A stretch of 7,173 nt of DNA from Planctomycetota bacterium (GTDB lineage Bacteria > Planctomycetota > Phycisphaerae > Sedimentisphaerales > Anaerobacaceae): the NCBI GenBank assembly GCA_017885385.1, contig JAFNGF010000288.1:8034-15206 (forward strand), in the 5' to 3' direction. This document shows, piece by piece, positions 1 through 6,052 of the stretch. The number at the start of each line of letters is the position of its first letter. The first letter of the stretch is position 1. Position numbers and translations under genes: made by a program. The notes beneath the pieces were generated by a model that saw only the letters and a program-made list of their open reading frames with translations, had not been told where the DNA came from and did no database searches.

Positions 1-254
1 AGCTCGCGGGTCGGCGTAAGAATAAGCGACCGAATAACTCTCCTTTTGGCCGGGCGCTCGTGGCTGAGGCGGTTCAAAATGGGCAGGACAAAAGCGGCGG
101 TTTTGCCCGTGCCGGTCTGGGCGCAGCCGATAATATCTTTGCCGGCAATTGCGGCTGGAATCACCTGCAACTGAACCTCGGTGGGAGCGGCGTAGCCGGC
201 AGCAAGAATACCCTGCACCAGCGGGTCGGAAAGACCAAATGTTTTGAATGGCAT
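1..254 (-). CDS. rhlE: DEAD-box RNA helicase, RhlE-like, N-terminal fragment
   Basis: ATP-dependent RNA helicase of the DEAD-box family, which remodels RNA and ribonucleoproteins in the cytoplasm. Only the first 84 codons are present; the gene runs off the left edge. Seen directly: an N-terminal FxxLGLS-like segment (FKTFGLS), the Q motif (GYAAPTEVQ, residues 20-28), Walker A motif I (AQTGTGKT, residues 45-52) and the start of motif Ia (PTRE, residues 81-84). Motif order and spacing match RhlE-type proteins, but the DEAD box lies outside the window, so the subfamily is inferred. The ATG at 254 is preceded by AGGA at 262-265 with a 7-base gap. The leader carries a 6-bp hairpin (288-303) and a TATACT -10-like hexamer (344-349) without a convincing -35. 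The lipoprotein gene lies 159 bases upstream in the same direction. Confidence 0.93.
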   Translation of the reverse strand, partial: MPFKTFGLSDPLVQGILAAGYAAPTEVQLQVIPAAIAGKDIIGCAQTGTGKTAAFVLPILNRLSHERPAKRRVIRSLILTPTRE

Positions 255-360
255 CAGATAATCCTAACTAAGATTTCCTATTTATACTTGCCGGGAGCGG
301 CAATTGTTGGGGCAGCCCCCACGTACAATATCTAATGTTCAAGAGTATATCATACGGAAC

Positions 361-403
361 GTAAGAATTAAATACCTTTCCAAGGTCAATTTGCAATTCT
401 TAC
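361..403 (-). terminator. nested stem-loop after the lipoprotein gene, no T tract
   Basis: A perfect 9-bp inverted repeat (GTAAGAATT at 361-369, AATTCTTAC at 395-403) encloses a second 5-bp stem (ACCTT/AAGGT, 374-386). It begins 10 bases past the lipoprotein stop codon. No run of T follows on the transcribed side, so it may be a 3'-end stabiliser, a factor-dependent terminator or part of the helicase leader rather than a classical intrinsic terminator. Confidence 0.35.
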
Positions 404-413
404 TGAGTGTCCA

Positions 414-836
414 TTACGATGGGGCCGAACCAGGCGACCCGCGCGCCGAGTCGCTGCTGAGCTCCTTCTTGGCAGGTATCACTGTCAGTGAGTGTCTCCA
501 TTGCCTCTCGACGATAGCCTTGAATTCCGGCGTCAAGGCTTCGACCTGCAGGCAAGTCAGGGTCGATGACTGGCTCAGCTTCTGCTTGACGATGTCTTTT
601 TGCCCGATTGTGCGAACAACTGCCCAACCGAGCAACCTATCACCGCTGGATTTGCACACGAAATGGGTGGGACGAATCCTGAATGGAAGATGAGAGTTGA
701 ACTCTTCAAGCAGCTCGGCGCCCGACTGAGGCTCAAACGGCTTCACCGGGGCAAAGCAAATCACGCTCGACTCTTCTGAGCATCCGGACAGAAATGCTCC
801 CAGCAGCAGAACAGCGATAATCTGCGGTCGTCTCAT
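414..836 (-). CDS. small lipoprotein of unknown function (140 aa)
   Basis: I do not recognise the family. The start at 836 gives a textbook type II signal peptide: a basic n-region (MRRPQ), a hydrophobic stretch (residues 6-15) and a lipobox LSGC with Cys19 as the predicted lipidated residue. The mature part of about 120 residues is soluble, with three more cysteines (27, 61, 95) and a polar Ser/Gly/Pro-rich C-terminus; no catalytic motif is visible. The frame stays open upstream to 983, overlapping the end of polA, but that extension would bury the signal peptide, so 836 is preferred. There is no clear Shine-Dalgarno sequence, but a plausible promoter sits at 862-890. It lies 115 bases downstream of polA in the same direction. 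It is probably membrane-anchored; the role is unknown. Confidence 0.7.
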   Translation of the reverse strand: MRRPQIIAVLLLGAFLSGCSEESSVICFAPVKPFEPQSGAELLEEFNSHLPFRIRPTHFVCKSSGDRLLGWAVVRTIGQKDIVKQKLSQSSTLTCLQVEALTPEFKAIVERQWRHSLTVIPAKKELSSDSARGSPGSAPS

Positions 837-861
837 GTTATTCGATACGTCCGGACTTCTG

Positions 862-890
862 ATTATGCGATTTCTGGATAACTGTCTGAA
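862..890 (-). promoter_or_regulatory. putative promoter of the lipoprotein gene
   Basis: On the minus strand TTCAGA (885-890, 4 of 6 to TTGACA) is followed after exactly 17 bases by CATAAT (862-867, 5 of 6 to TATAAT). Transcription would begin near 855, about 20 bases before the ATG at 836. It directly abuts the polA hairpin at 891-930, giving a sensible terminator-then-promoter order. Identified by hexamer matching only. Confidence 0.35.
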
Positions 891-930
891 TTGCCCTGCA
901 ATTATAACCCTGCGATGAATTGCAGGGCAA
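891..930 (-). terminator. 13-bp perfect hairpin after polA, no T tract
   Basis: TTGCCCTGCAATT (891-903) and AATTGCAGGGCAA (918-930) are exact reverse complements separated by 14 bases. On the minus strand the stem begins 21 bases after the polA stop. It is too long and perfect to be accidental, yet no T run follows it, so it may act as an mRNA 3'-end or processing structure, or a factor-dependent terminator. Confidence 0.45.
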
Positions 931-951
931 AATATTGGATTCACAAAATGA

Positions 952-3900
952 TTATTTAAGCCAGCTTGGGCCGCAGTTGACATCGACTTTCAGCGGGACA
1001 TCGAGCTTGATAGCTTCGCTCATTTCCTTGCGTATCCACTCGGCATGTTTCTGGGCCTGGGCGGCGGGCAGCTCGAAAACCAGCTCATCGTGAACTTGCA
1101 AAATCATACGGACGGGCAGCTTCTCGGCGTCGACCCTGCCCTGAATGGCGATCATGGCGATCTTGATTAGGTCTGCAGCGGAGCCTTGAATAACAGTATT
1201 GACTGCAAGACGCTCCGCCTGGGCACGCTTGCCGCTATTCTTGCTGCTTAAATTCGGGATTTTTCGCCGGCGATGCAAGATAGTTTCAGCGTAGCCGGTG
1301 CGTCTGGCGCTGGCTATGCAATCATCCATAAACTTGCGGATCGAGCTATAGCGGGCAAAATAATCCTCGATAAACTTCTTCGCCTCTGTTTGGCTTATCC
1401 CTATAGAGCGCGACAGGCCGAAAGCCCCCTGCCCGTAAATGATGCCGAAGTTGACCGCCTTGCAGCGGGAGCGCATTTCGCCGGTGACATCTTCGATCGG
1501 CACATTATAAATCTGCGAGGCAACGAAGCGGTGAATATCCTGGTCCGCGGCAAAGGCAGCCATCAGCGCCCGGTCTTTTGAAAAATGCGCCAAAAGGCGA
1601 AGTTCTATCTGCGAATAGTCCCCGCTGAGAATGCAGTCACTTTTATCTTTCGGAATGAATGCCGAGCGAACCTTGCTGCCGATTTCTGTGCGTATGGGGA
1701 TATTCTGCAGATTGGGGTCGCTGGAGCTTAATCGCCCGGTGGCGGTGACAGTCTGATTAAACGAGGCGTGCACTCTACCGGTTCGCGGATTGACCAGCAT
1801 CCCGAGCTTGTCTGTGTAAGTACTCTTTAGTTTGGTCAACATCCGGTACTGGAGGATCGGCTCAATGATCGGATGCTCGCCGCGAAGCTCTTCCAGGACA
1901 GCGGCATCCGTGCTTCGCCCGGCTTTGCCGATCCTTGCAGACTTCAGGCCCAGTCTGTCAAAGAGGATTTCAGAGAGCTGCTTTGGCGAATCAATATTGA
2001 ATACGCAGCCCGCGTGCCCATAGATTTGGTCGGTGACTTGCTTCAACTCCTCAGTCAGCACGCCAGACATCGTTCTAAGCAACCCCGTGTCGAGCGAAAC
2101 GCCGTTATGTTCCATCGCCGCCAAGACCGAGACTAAAGGCATTTCAAGCTCCACAAACAGTTTTTCAAGCAGAGGCTCTTTTTCGAGGCGGCTTTTTAGA
2201 TAAAGATAAAGCTGATAAGTTATGTCGGCATCTTCAGTAGAATACTCACAGGCGGCGGACGTATCTACCATATCGAATGTAAGCTGGTTTTTGCCTTTAC
2301 CGATAAGTGCTGAGATGGGAATAGATTCGTAGTCGAGAAAATCCAGCGCCATCTGATCCAGCGAGTGACTGCTGCGGCCGGGGTCGAGGCAGTAGGAAGC
2401 AACCATCGTGTCAAAGTGGACCCCTTTTATCGGCATCCCGGCATTTTGCAGCACCAGCATATCGTATTTTATGTTCTGGCCGATCTTCTTGACGTTTTCG
2501 TCTGCAAGTATTGGCGCCAGCTCCCGCCGGACCACCGCAATATCAAGGTGTTTTGTGCCAAGTGGTGCTTTAACGGGCAGATAATAGCCGGTGTGCTCTT
2601 TCCAGGAAAAGCTGATGCCGACCAGGTCGGCTCGCATTGCCTGGATAGAGGTCGTCTCGGTGTCGATGGCAAAAAGTTTTTGCTTCTTGAGCTCGGGCAA
2701 GAATCCGTCGAATTTTTCCTGCGTATCTATCAGCCGATAATCGTGACCGACCGTTTTAGAGTCGGAACCCCACGTAAAACGCGGGGCTAGATATTCAGCC
2801 CGCGGTTTCTCCGCCGCTTTCTCGCCCGCCAGGCCCAGCTGCGTTAGTAGACGATTAAAGCCAAGCTCAGTAAAAATCCCGCCCAGCTTCTCTTTGTCGA
2901 ATTCCTTTATGGCCAAATCGCCATAATCTATTGTAAGCGGGACATCGCAGTCGATAGTCACCAGCTTTTTGCTCAGAGCCAGCGAGTCTTTGTATTTCCG
3001 GAGGCTGTCGCCGCGTTTGGTCTTTATTTCGTCGATGTTCTGCAAAAGATTCTCGATTGAGCCGTATTGTCGGATCCAACCCATCGCGGTCTTTGGCCCG
3101 ACATCCGGTATGCCGGGGACATTATCCGACGCATCACCCTGCAGAGCCAGACAGTCAACAAATTGGGCGGGGGTAACGCCCATCTGTTCAACCATAGTGA
3201 CAACATCGGTGCGGGTGTCGGTCTTAATGTCAAAAGTGCTGATGTGGTCGTCAAGCAATTGAAGAACGTCTTTGTCGCCGGAACAGATGAGGCAGTCATA
3301 TCCATCGGCGGCGGCTTTTTTTGCCAGCGTGCCGATCACGTCATCAGCTTCGTAGCCATTCACCCGTAATATGGGGATACGCATCGCCTCCATAATTTGC
3401 TCAATTCGATTTATCTGCCCGGGCATATCGTCAGGCATGGGCGGACGTTGGGCTTTATATTCCGGGTAAATTTCCTTTCGGAAGGTCGGCGTCTTGCTAT
3501 CCATTGCCACCGTGAGCATATCGGGTTTTTGTCGCTGAATAAGGCCGAGAATTGCGGTGGTAAAGATATATGCGGCCTTGGTCGGCTCACCCGATGGACT
3601 GGTCAACCTTTGGCTCATCGGGGCAAAATAAGCGGCGTAAATATGCGCGTGCCCGTCAATTATGAAAAGCCTCTTTTCCATCGGCTCCACTTTATGTATT
3701 GCCGGCGGTGCTGTCAAGGCTGCGGCCGGTAATTCTATCAGCCGCGGCGAAGCCAAAAAGATAAGCCGCATAAGTGCGTCAACAATTGCGCAGCGCCAGC
3801 CGGAACGAGGCCCAGCGTCCTGGAAGTTCAAAGCGGCGAATTGGCGGTGGTATTTCTTAGCAGCGCGGTCGTAGGATTTGGCAGCCTGGACCTCATCATC

Positions 3901-4341
3901 GAAAGACCCAAGCGAGAGCAACTTACGATTGACCTGGATATGTGCTTTCCAGAGCTTCTTACCGGGGTACTGGCTGACCCCTTTGTATTTTGAACTGTAG
4001 GAACGATTGTTGGACTTGGCTCGATTTCGGCCATTTTCAGCGCGTGTGGCCGGGCGGAGATTTGCCTTTCGATTGTCCAGGCCATTACGATTAGCATGGT
4101 CCACAAACCTGTCATCGGGGACCTTGAGTATCTGACGGTGCATTGAAATCAAATACCGTTGGCCCTTGTTGGTGAAGCCTGTGCGCACCGCATAGAAGCT
4201 TCCATTTCTTCCGGAGGCGTACCATTTGTGTTTGCAAAGATGCCGGTAATCGTCCGGGTCCACGATGGCGTATCTGCCCTGGGTGAGCGGTATCCGGCGG
4301 AAGGCATAGCCGTAGCGAATCCGACGATAGAGAAGCACCAA
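952..4341 (-). CDS. polA: DNA polymerase I, in an ORF with an in-frame HNH-AP2 N-terminal extension
   Basis: Replicative repair and Okazaki-fragment-processing polymerase. The PolA part starts at the ATG at 3681 and is 909 residues, normal for full-length Pol I. Numbered from that Met, the 5' nuclease domain (about 1-290) keeps its acidic residues D9, D61, E111, D113, D114, D136, D138, D183 and D186. The 3'-5' exonuclease (about 310-500) is intact by motif: D340/E342 (DTET), D407 (NIKYD) and Y480/D484, so proofreading is predicted. The polymerase domain has motif A DYSQIELR (688-695), motif B R737/K741/F745/Y749 and motif C HDE (864-866). The same frame is open upstream to a TTG at 4341 and beyond, adding 220 residues with an HNH-AP2 endonuclease module and a 47-residue linker. 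I favour separate translation from 3681, but the frame shows no stop that enforces it. The stop codon is at 952-954. Confidence 0.95.
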   Translation of the reverse strand: MVLLYRRIRYGYAFRRIPLTQGRYAIVDPDDYRHLCKHKWYASGRNGSFYAVRTGFTNKGQRYLISMHRQILKVPDDRFVDHANRNGLDNRKANLRPATRAENGRNRAKSNNRSYSSKYKGVSQYPGKKLWKAHIQVNRKLLSLGSFDDEVQAAKSYDRAAKKYHRQFAALNFQDAGPRSGWRCAIVDALMRLIFLASPRLIELPAAALTAPPAIHKVEPMEKRLFIIDGHAHIYAAYFAPMSQRLTSPSGEPTKAAYIFTTAILGLIQRQKPDMLTVAMDSKTPTFRKEIYPEYKAQRPPMPDDMPGQINRIEQIMEAMRIPILRVNGYEADDVIGTLAKKAAADGYDCLICSGDKDVLQLLDDHISTFDIKTDTRTDVVTMVEQMGVTPAQFVDCLALQGDASDNVPGIPDVGPKTAMGWIRQYGSIENLLQNIDEIKTKRGDSLRKYKDSLALSKKLVTIDCDVPLTIDYGDLAIKEFDKEKLGGIFTELGFNRLLTQLGLAGEKAAEKPRAEYLAPRFTWGSDSKTVGHDYRLIDTQEKFDGFLPELKKQKLFAIDTETTSIQAMRADLVGISFSWKEHTGYYLPVKAPLGTKHLDIAVVRRELAPILADENVKKIGQNIKYDMLVLQNAGMPIKGVHFDTMVASYCLDPGRSSHSLDQMALDFLDYESIPISALIGKGKNQLTFDMVDTSAACEYSTEDADITYQLYLYLKSRLEKEPLLEKLFVELEMPLVSVLAAMEHNGVSLDTGLLRTMSGVLTEELKQVTDQIYGHAGCVFNIDSPKQLSEILFDRLGLKSARIGKAGRSTDAAVLEELRGEHPIIEPILQYRMLTKLKSTYTDKLGMLVNPRTGRVHASFNQTVTATGRLSSSDPNLQNIPIRTEIGSKVRSAFIPKDKSDCILSGDYSQIELRLLAHFSKDRALMAAFAADQDIHRFVASQIYNVPIEDVTGEMRSRCKAVNFGIIYGQGAFGLSRSIGISQTEAKKFIEDYFARYSSIRKFMDDCIASARRTGYAETILHRRRKIPNLSSKNSGKRAQAERLAVNTVIQGSAADLIKIAMIAIQGRVDAEKLPVRMILQVHDELVFELPAAQAQKHAEWIRKEMSEAIKLDVPLKVDVNCGPSWLK
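3682..3690 (-). promoter_or_regulatory. internal ribosome site deciding the polA start
   Basis: GTGGAG at 3685-3690 lies three bases before the ATG at 3681, whose product begins at the normal Pol I N-terminus (MEKRLFIIDGHAHIY). The spacing is short, so the site is modest. A second in-frame ATG at 3771 would add 30 non-homologous residues. This supports PolA being made independently of the upstream endonuclease frame. Confidence 0.45.
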
Positions 4342-4395
4342 CCAAACGAAAGGTGCCAGAAGCCAGCTTGGTATTTCGAAAGTAACTCGGATGAT
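3682..4395 (-). CDS. HNH endonuclease with AP2-like DNA-binding domain, no stop before polA, noncanonical start
   Basis: Homing-endonuclease-like protein, predicted to bind and cut DNA. Numbering from the TTG at 4341: residues 16-60 form the family's IPLTQGRYAIVDPDDY region; 68-97 hold the HNH core (H68, D81-H82, N90-R91, N94); 113-173 form an AP2-like three-strand/helix domain (YKGV, W131-A133, SYDRAAKKY, LNF). The reading frame and family-like sequence continue upstream of 4341 through a hydrophobic, basic segment (RVTFEIPSWLLAPFVW) to ATC codons at 4395 and 4392, preceded by AGGAGGG at 4399-4405; no ATG or GTG lies there. The domain ends near 3823 but the frame runs on through about 47 residues into polA with no stop. 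Family members are usually free-standing, so this looks like a mobile endonuclease gene inserted ahead of polA that lost its stop and perhaps its start codon. It could be decaying, or made from the TTG at 4341 or GTG at 4338. Confidence 0.7.
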
Positions 4396-4398
4396 CCG

Positions 4399-4405
4399 CC
4401 CTCCT
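4399..4405 (-). promoter_or_regulatory. strong Shine-Dalgarno facing an ATC codon
   Basis: The minus strand reads AGGAGGG at 4405-4399. AGGAGG ends 4 bases before an ATC at 4395 and 7 bases before a second ATC at 4392, both in the endonuclease frame. The 7-base spacing is ideal for 4392. A family-like N-terminus (RVTFEIPSWL) follows at once, so this is where an ATG would be expected. Confidence 0.5.
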
Positions 4406-4434
4406 GGGCGTGTGCCTAAATAAAAAACGCGAAT

Positions 4435-4458
4435 CCTTCGACTTTGTTCAGGACAGGT
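4435..4458 (+). repeat. dispersed repeat, TCGACT-TTG-TTCAGG type
   Basis: This 24-base stretch matches the reverse complement of 4874-4896 at about 19 of 23 positions and shares a TCGACTNNGYTCRGG core with 6879-6900. It overlaps the upstream, untranslated end of the open endonuclease frame. Confidence 0.55.
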
Positions 4459-4510
4459 ATCGAAATCCGAAACAATAGCGAATTTTGAATCTTCAAATGT
4501 TCAGAACGTG

Positions 4511-4571
4511 AGGTTTGGAATTTGGGATTTTGGTTATTGGTGCTTGTTTAGCATTTCGATACTCGAATTTA
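4511..4571 (+). repeat. AT-rich repeat-like intergenic block
   Basis: A low-complexity run of GGAATTTGGGATTT, GCATTTCGAT and CTCGAATTT units. It resembles a dispersed intergenic repeat I associate with planctomycete-like genomes. No second copy is in this window, so the call rests on recognition only. Confidence 0.3.
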
Positions 4572-4760
4572 CTTTGCCGGTCTTTACGGAAGGCCAAAAA
4601 CGGCAGCCTTCCATAATGGGATGGATCTGCGCGTTTTATGCGAAAATTCTTGTTTTTCGCTGGAGCGAAATCTGCGTAACTTCTTGTCCCATAAGGAATA
4701 AAAAAAATCTCAAAAATCTCGATTTTTGTTTTCAACCCGCAGCACTTTTGATTGAAAATT

Positions 4761-4779
4761 AACCATGGATTTCACAGAC
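4761..4779 (+). repeat. AACCAYRGATTTCACAGAY repeat, copy 1
   Basis: Matches 7139-7157 at 16 of 19 positions, including an uninterrupted GATTTCACAGA. The two copies bracket the rightward gene cassette in direct orientation. This motif type is a frequent intergenic repeat, so bracketing may be accidental. Confidence 0.4.
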
Positions 4780-4856
4780 GGCGTCCCGACCGAGGCGCAG
4801 CCGAGCGGACGGATCTGACTTGATTCTCGATGCTGGATCCTTGATACTGGATGCTT

Positions 4857-4908
4857 GTCATTCCTGCGGAAAGCCTGCCCTGAGCAGAGTCGAATGGGCA
4901 GGAATCCA
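4857..4908. repeat. palindromic ATTCCTGC...GCAGGAAT repeat interrupted by a second repeat
   Basis: ATTCCTGC (4860-4867) pairs with GCAGGAAT (4898-4905), as in the widespread ATTCCYGC-GAAAGC-GCRGGAAT palindromes. Between the arms lies a reverse-oriented copy of the TCGACT-type repeat (4874-4896), whose own ends CCTGCCC and GGGCAGG can form an alternative stem. Confidence 0.55.
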
Positions 4909-4920
4909 CTGAAAAAACCA

Positions 4921-4961
4921 TCATTGCGAGGCCCGGTTCATCGGGCGGCGGCAACCTCAAT
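4921..4961. repeat. ATTGCGAGG...CAACCTCAAT imperfect palindrome
   Basis: The outer parts ATTGCGAGG and CAACCTCAAT are roughly complementary and enclose an exact GCCCG/CGGGC stem with a 6-base loop (4931-4946). It resembles a common dispersed intergenic palindrome; only one copy is present here. Confidence 0.4.
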
Positions 4962-5090
4962 ATCAACCTTGCTTAACCCAAAATGCACTCCCGCAGTTGA
5001 GATTTGTGTTGAAGGTTTGAAAACACCGAGTTTTTACCCATCCAACATCCCCGTAATCGGAAAACTATGTCCATCCCTATATTTAACCTT

Positions 5091-5100
5091 TAGACGTCTA
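5091..5100. promoter_or_regulatory. possible operator, TAGACGTCTA
   Basis: A perfect 10-bp palindrome that ends one base before the -35 hexamer at 5101. The position suits an upstream regulator site. A 10-bp palindrome can arise by chance, but two more dyads lie close by. Confidence 0.3.
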
Positions 5101-5129
5101 TTGACGTTCGGCGACCTGCCGAATATAAT
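5101..5129 (+). promoter_or_regulatory. near-consensus sigma-70-type promoter of the NDT/TIR-like gene
   Basis: TTGACG (5101-5106, 5 of 6) and TATAAT (5124-5129, 6 of 6) are separated by exactly 17 bases. Transcription should start near 5136, giving a leader of about 98 bases before the ATG at 5234. It is the best promoter in the window and faces the only gene immediately downstream. Confidence 0.75.
5107..5123. promoter_or_regulatory. putative operator filling the promoter spacer
   Basis: TTCGGC (5107-5112) and GCCGAA (5118-5123) are exact inverted arms around GACCT. The dyad occupies the whole 17-base gap between the -35 and -10 hexamers, so a bound dimer would block RNA polymerase. The regulator is not in the window. 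Confidence 0.5.
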
Positions 5130-5154
5130 CCGAAGCGAAAATTGTGCTAGTCAT

Positions 5155-5172
5155 CTGTGGACCGGTCCGCAG
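5155..5172. promoter_or_regulatory. 18-base dyad in the leader
   Basis: CTGTGGACC and GGTCCGCAG are inverted with one mismatch (a G-U pair in RNA), centred on GGACCGGTCC. It sits about 20-36 bases into the predicted transcript. With no loop it suits protein binding to DNA better than an RNA hairpin. Confidence 0.35.
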
Positions 5173-5221
5173 GTAGCATGTACAACCTGTTGCGCATGTG
5201 CTTTTCTGGGGATCAATAGTC

Positions 5222-5226
5222 GGAGG
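5222..5226 (+). promoter_or_regulatory. GGAGG ribosome site fixing the start at 5234
   Basis: GGAGG lies 7 bases before the ATG at 5234. The frame also opens at an ATG at 5198, but that start has no such site and adds 12 residues before the conserved first strand, so 5234 is chosen. Confidence 0.8.
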
Positions 5227-5233
5227 TAAGGAA

Positions 5234-6049
5234 ATGGCGGAAGACAAGAAGTGCTTCATTATCATGCCAATCAGTACGCCGGACTTCATGCTGGAGAAAT
5301 ACCACGACGGTAAGGACCATTTCAAGCACGTCCTTCAATGCTTATTTATGCCGAGCGTAGAAAAAGCTGGCTATCAGGCAATACCCCCTACTGCCAAAGG
5401 CACAGACCTTATTCACGCAGAGGTGGTGCACAATCTCGAAACGACTGAGATGGTCCTTTGTGATATGTCATGTTTGAACCCTAATGTGTTCTTTGAGTTC
5501 GGAATACGTACGTCTCTCAACAAACCCGTTTGTGTGGTGAAGGATGAATTGACGGAACAAGTTCCCTTTGACACTGCTATTTTGAATTACCACGAATACA
5601 AAAGTTCTCTTGAGCCCTGGCATCTGGAAGCAGAAATCAAGGCACTTTCTGAGCACATTGCTGCCTCTGCCGAAAGAAGTAAGAATGAAAACACTTTATG
5701 GAAGTATTTCGGCCTGAAGGCAAGGGCTGCCCCATACGAAGGAGAGAGCGGGACAGAGGCGAAACTCGATTACTTGATGATGAAGGTCGATTCGCTGAGC
5801 AAGAAACTCACGACGCGCTGGGAAAGGCTCCAGCGCACGCCTCGGGAGCAGGTGTTAGAAATGGTCCATCCTGATCTGTTCCCGCTGCTCGAGGTCGTGC
5901 TGCCAGACCGCCATCTGAACTGGCGCCCGATCGCAGGCGGATACGAAGTAATATATTATGGCCAGCAAATGACTGACGATGAGGAGAGGAAAATACGAGA
6001 AACACTCAAAAAGCTCTTTGGTAAGGAGTTCCGGCTGAAGCATAAATAG
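5234..6049 (+). CDS. nucleoside deoxyribosyltransferase/TIR-like fold protein with unknown C-terminal domain (271 aa)
   Basis: Predicted cytosolic protein. Residues 6-13 (KCFIIMPI) form the typical first strand of the CFVIMPF-type branch of the nucleoside 2-deoxyribosyltransferase/TIR-like Rossmann-related fold. Next come a helix and strand (about 31-50), a DLIHAEVVHNLETTEMVLCDMS segment (58-79, split here by the core Asp77) and the hallmark LNPNVFFEFGIR (81-92), where E88 is the likely catalytic glutamate by analogy with the family. KPVCVV (97-102) and PFD (111-113) complete the domain. Residues about 130-200 are helical and charged and may be coiled coil. Residues 200-271 form a small separate domain I do not recognise. 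Relatives cleave N-glycosidic bonds of nucleosides or NAD, or act as sensors or effectors in defence and signalling; which applies here cannot be told. Transcription is probably controlled through the dyads at 5091-5172. Confidence 0.75.
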   Translation: MAEDKKCFIIMPISTPDFMLEKYHDGKDHFKHVLQCLFMPSVEKAGYQAIPPTAKGTDLIHAEVVHNLETTEMVLCDMSCLNPNVFFEFGIRTSLNKPVCVVKDELTEQVPFDTAILNYHEYKSSLEPWHLEAEIKALSEHIAASAERSKNENTLWKYFGLKARAAPYEGESGTEAKLDYLMMKVDSLSKKLTTRWERLQRTPREQVLEMVHPDLFPLLEVVLPDRHLNWRPIAGGYEVIYYGQQMTDDEERKIRETLKKLFGKEFRLKHK

Positions 6050-6052
6050 GCG

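Larger units (their letters stand above)
4396..5090. other. gene-free divergent spacer made of dispersed repeats
   Basis: No convincing gene lies here. The two overlapping ORFs at about 4493-4762 are antisense to each other, share no family features and follow a repeat. The stretch contains a TCGACT-type repeat (4435-4458), an AT-rich repeat-like block (4511-4571), a small hairpin (TTTCGC/GCGAAA, 4655-4670), an 8-bp AT-rich inverted repeat (4711-4728), a GATTTCACAGA repeat (4761-4779), a GATGCTGGAT-like imperfect tandem (4820-4857), a composite ATTCCTGC hairpin (4857-4908) and an ATTGCGAGG-type palindrome (4921-4961). About 4962-5090 holds nothing I can name. Confidence 0.6.

Noticed and set aside
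60..693. Rightward ORFs at 60-335 and 304-693
   Set aside because: They lie antisense to the helicase and lipoprotein genes, which have clear motifs or a signal peptide; the rightward products show none.
837..983. Longer start (983) for the lipoprotein
   Set aside because: It would overlap the end of polA and place 49 residues ahead of a well-formed lipoprotein signal peptide.
1273..4115. Many overlapping ORFs of 60-140 codons on both strands across polA
   Set aside because: They are alternative frames of a strongly supported polA with intact catalytic motifs.
4493..4762. Two opposed ORFs of about 80 codons in the central spacer
   Set aside because: They are antisense to each other, lack ribosome sites and motifs, and cover repeat-like AT-rich sequence.
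5808..6043. Leftward ORFs within the NDT/TIR-like gene
   Set aside because: They are antisense shadows of a gene with a strong start site and recognisable fold motifs.
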